Position numbers and translations under genes: made by a program. The notes under the pieces were generated by a model, which was given only the letters and a program-made list of their open reading frames with translations, did no database searches and was not told where the DNA came from. This document shows, one piece after another, positions 20,297 to 21,617 of a stretch of 21,617 nt of DNA. Source of the stretch: a virus; IMG/VR virus record IMGVR_UViG_3300046323_000408, positions 1 through 21,617 of that record. One strand, written 5' to 3'. Position 1 is the first letter of the stretch. Every line of letters begins with the position of its first letter.

Positions 20297-20815
20297 ATGA
20301 TTAATTTATACAATTATTTAGTAAGTAAGTATAATACTAATCCAAATGACAATTTAATAATTGTAATACAAGATTTTAAGCCACCAAGTGATTTTAAAAT
20401 ATTACGCAAATTGCGAACACAAGAATTAGATTGTAATTGGGTTATTAGAAATATTTGTGAAGGAAGTATTCATGTGTTTAGTAAAATTAGGTGGGATAAC
20501 AATTATGATTTAGGTTATACTGATGATGAAATCAAAGTGGTTAATAATGGTTCACATATCAAAACGAGTTTTACTTGTCCTAATAAAACAGTTTCTGTAA
20601 CAAACGCTCAAATTGAAGAATTAGAAACTACAATAACAGGAATAAAAACTGAAATCAAAAGATTGATGACACCGATTTACAAAATATTTAATAGTGAAGG
20701 TGTTATAGTAAAAGAATTTGATAACGCAACCAATGATTTTTACAAATACAAATATGAAAATAATATAACTTGTAAAATAATAAATAATGAATTTTTCCCA
20801 AAACTTGTAATTTAA
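20297..20815 (+). CDS. Hypothetical protein, 172 aa
   Basis: Unknown protein with a helical start (INLYNYLVSKYN), a beta-like central region and a helix rich in E, T and K around residues 105-123 (AQIEELETTITGIKTEIKR), which could be a coiled coil. Cysteines at about residues 45, 53 and 93 are too spread out to call a metal site. Function unknown. Confidence 0.72.
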   Translation: MINLYNYLVSKYNTNPNDNLIIVIQDFKPPSDFKILRKLRTQELDCNWVIRNICEGSIHVFSKIRWDNNYDLGYTDDEIKVVNNGSHIKTSFTCPNKTVSVTNAQIEELETTITGIKTEIKRLMTPIYKIFNSEGVIVKEFDNATNDFYKYKYENNITCKIINNEFFPKLVI

Positions 20816-20819
20816 AACT

Positions 20820-21104
20820 ATGGACAAATACCAAAGATTAAAAGAAAAAGCTGAAAAAGATTTAGAACTTTTTAGGGAAAGAAATCAGAAAAAGTATGAG
20901 CCAATTATTGAAAATCTTGTAAAGAAAATTGGCTTAAATGTGGTTAATTCACAATGGGCTTGTAGTTTTAGAACTGAAACTGATAGAGATTTTGAAAGTG
21001 ATGAAATAGAAAGTTTTAAAGATTTATTGTATTATCTTGAAGATGATTTGAGATTACAGTTTTTATTTCAATATAGAGATGGTGTTTTTACATGGTTTAA
21101 GTAA
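20820..21104 (+). CDS. Hypothetical protein, 94 aa
   Basis: Strongly charged helical N-terminus (YQRLKEKAEKDLELFRERNQKKYEPI), then a mixed half with aromatic residues ending VFTWFK. The first helix could mediate dimerisation. Starts in the AAAACTATGG context seen at 2830 as well. Function unknown. Confidence 0.7.
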   Translation: MDKYQRLKEKAEKDLELFRERNQKKYEPIIENLVKKIGLNVVNSQWACSFRTETDRDFESDEIESFKDLLYYLEDDLRLQFLFQYRDGVFTWFK

Positions 21105-21113
21105 ATTAAAATT

Positions 21114-21353
21114 ATGGAAATAAAAGAAGTTTATAGTAAGCTCTGTTACTACGATTTAAGAAACCCAGAAGGAATTGGAGAATATAAAGATAATCCAGTC
21201 AATTGGGGCTATGAATATGAAGACTTTATAGGTCTTGGGAATTTTGCTAAAAAAGATTGTGCTTGTGATAATTGCTTTTATGGTAGAACTAAATTGGCAG
21301 AATACATTATTGAATTAGAAAATCAATTATTAACACTTAAACAAATAGACTAA
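21114..21353 (+). CDS. Small conserved protein with CxCDNCFYGRTKLAEYI motif, 79 aa
   Basis: Layout: Y-Y-D-x-R-N-P at 12-18, a spacer, then C49-A-C51-D-N-C54-F-Y-G-R58-T-K-L-A-E-Y-I. With C11 this makes four cysteines in a CxCxxC arrangement able to hold a metal ion. From memory the YYDxRNP ... CxCDNCFYGRxxLA pattern recurs in small proteins of Bacteroidota phages; no function is known to me. Its stop overlaps the next start (TAATG). Confidence 0.75.
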   Translation: MEIKEVYSKLCYYDLRNPEGIGEYKDNPVNWGYEYEDFIGLGNFAKKDCACDNCFYGRTKLAEYIIELENQLLTLKQID

Positions 21354-21617
21354 TGGAGAATAAGTTAGAAACATCTGCGTATTGGGAAGCAAAAATTTTG
21401 AATATTAATTTGCAACATAATATGCTAATTAGAACAGTTGATACTTTATTTGATGATATAAAATCAAATTTAACTAAAACTGTAATGTTTGAAGAACCTG
21501 TAATGGTGATGGAATCAAATGATTTTGATAATCAATATTATCCAACTACGATATTTGGCATTGAAAAAAGTGGATTAATAGGAACTTGTGGTGATGTAAC
21601 TCATTTAGCTTTTGAGG
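21353..21617 (+). CDS. Unknown protein, 3' end cut by window edge
   Basis: ATG at 21353 overlaps the preceding stop and the frame stays open to the window edge, giving the first 88 residues. A helical N-terminal half (YWEAKILNINLQHNMLI...) is followed by a glycine-containing segment. No domain recognised in the visible part. Confidence 0.7.
   Translation, partial: MENKLETSAYWEAKILNINLQHNMLIRTVDTLFDDIKSNLTKTVMFEEPVMVMESNDFDNQYYPTTIFGIEKSGLIGTCGDVTHLAFE

Noticed and set aside
179-20827. All minus-strand open frames
   Set aside because: Each lies opposite a better + strand gene. They are rich in F, I, L, K, Y and C in the way antisense frames of AT-rich genes are, and none shows a motif or promoter.

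Overview
The window looks like part of the early/replication region of a lytic tailed phage of a Bacteroidota host. The evidence is its very low GC content, the placement of every supportable gene on the + strand, the many short genes that touch or overlap (TAATG, ATGA and 8-17 nt overlaps), and the lack of Shine-Dalgarno sequences in front of starts. There are also Bacteroidota-type promoters (TTTG or TTG, 20 nt, TAnnTTTG) and a primase of the BT4734/VirE-N type, which is typical of Bacteroidota and their phages. No structural, lysis or integration gene is seen, and neither is a phage RNA polymerase, so transcription probably uses host RNA polymerase.

Layout. (1) 1-2191: eight small unknown genes. 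The first is cut by the window edge and ends in a sliding-clamp-binding-like QLTLF tail; one other is a zinc ribbon. (2) 2192-2832: a 640-bp stretch without a credible gene. It has a near-consensus promoter and then what looks like a large structured non-coding RNA of about 470-560 nt, with a pseudoknotted 5' domain built on three 10-bp helices, a three-hairpin multibranch domain and a long 3' hairpin. This is the most unusual feature here. (3) 2833-4496: six small unknown genes, two of them only 43 and 54 aa, closed by a terminator-like hairpin that overlaps a new promoter. (4) 4564-14309: a long operon. Small unknown genes lead into an unknown 189-aa protein that overlaps a DnaB-type helicase ATPase. 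Next come a DUF551-like protein and more small genes, then a family B DNA polymerase with proofreading motifs and further small genes. (5) 14313-16032: a promoter, a Sak4/AAA_24-like ATPase and a single-strand-binding protein with an acidic ...LPF tail, ended by a strong terminator. (6) 16078-21617: a paralogue of the gene at 7279, a conserved small WNYRI protein, the primase, a PDDEXK endonuclease, several small genes, a 5'-3' exonuclease/flap nuclease of the PIN type (also with an acidic LPF tail), and more small genes running off the right edge.

Together the recognised genes form a nearly self-contained replisome: helicase, primase, polymerase, SSB, recombination-type ATPase, junction or branch endonuclease, and flap/RNA-primer exonuclease. 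The QLTLF and LPF tails suggest how some of the proteins could dock on the clamp or on SSB partners. About 38 small proteins have no recognised function; they fill the space between replication genes and are probably host-takeover or accessory factors, which is inference from position only.
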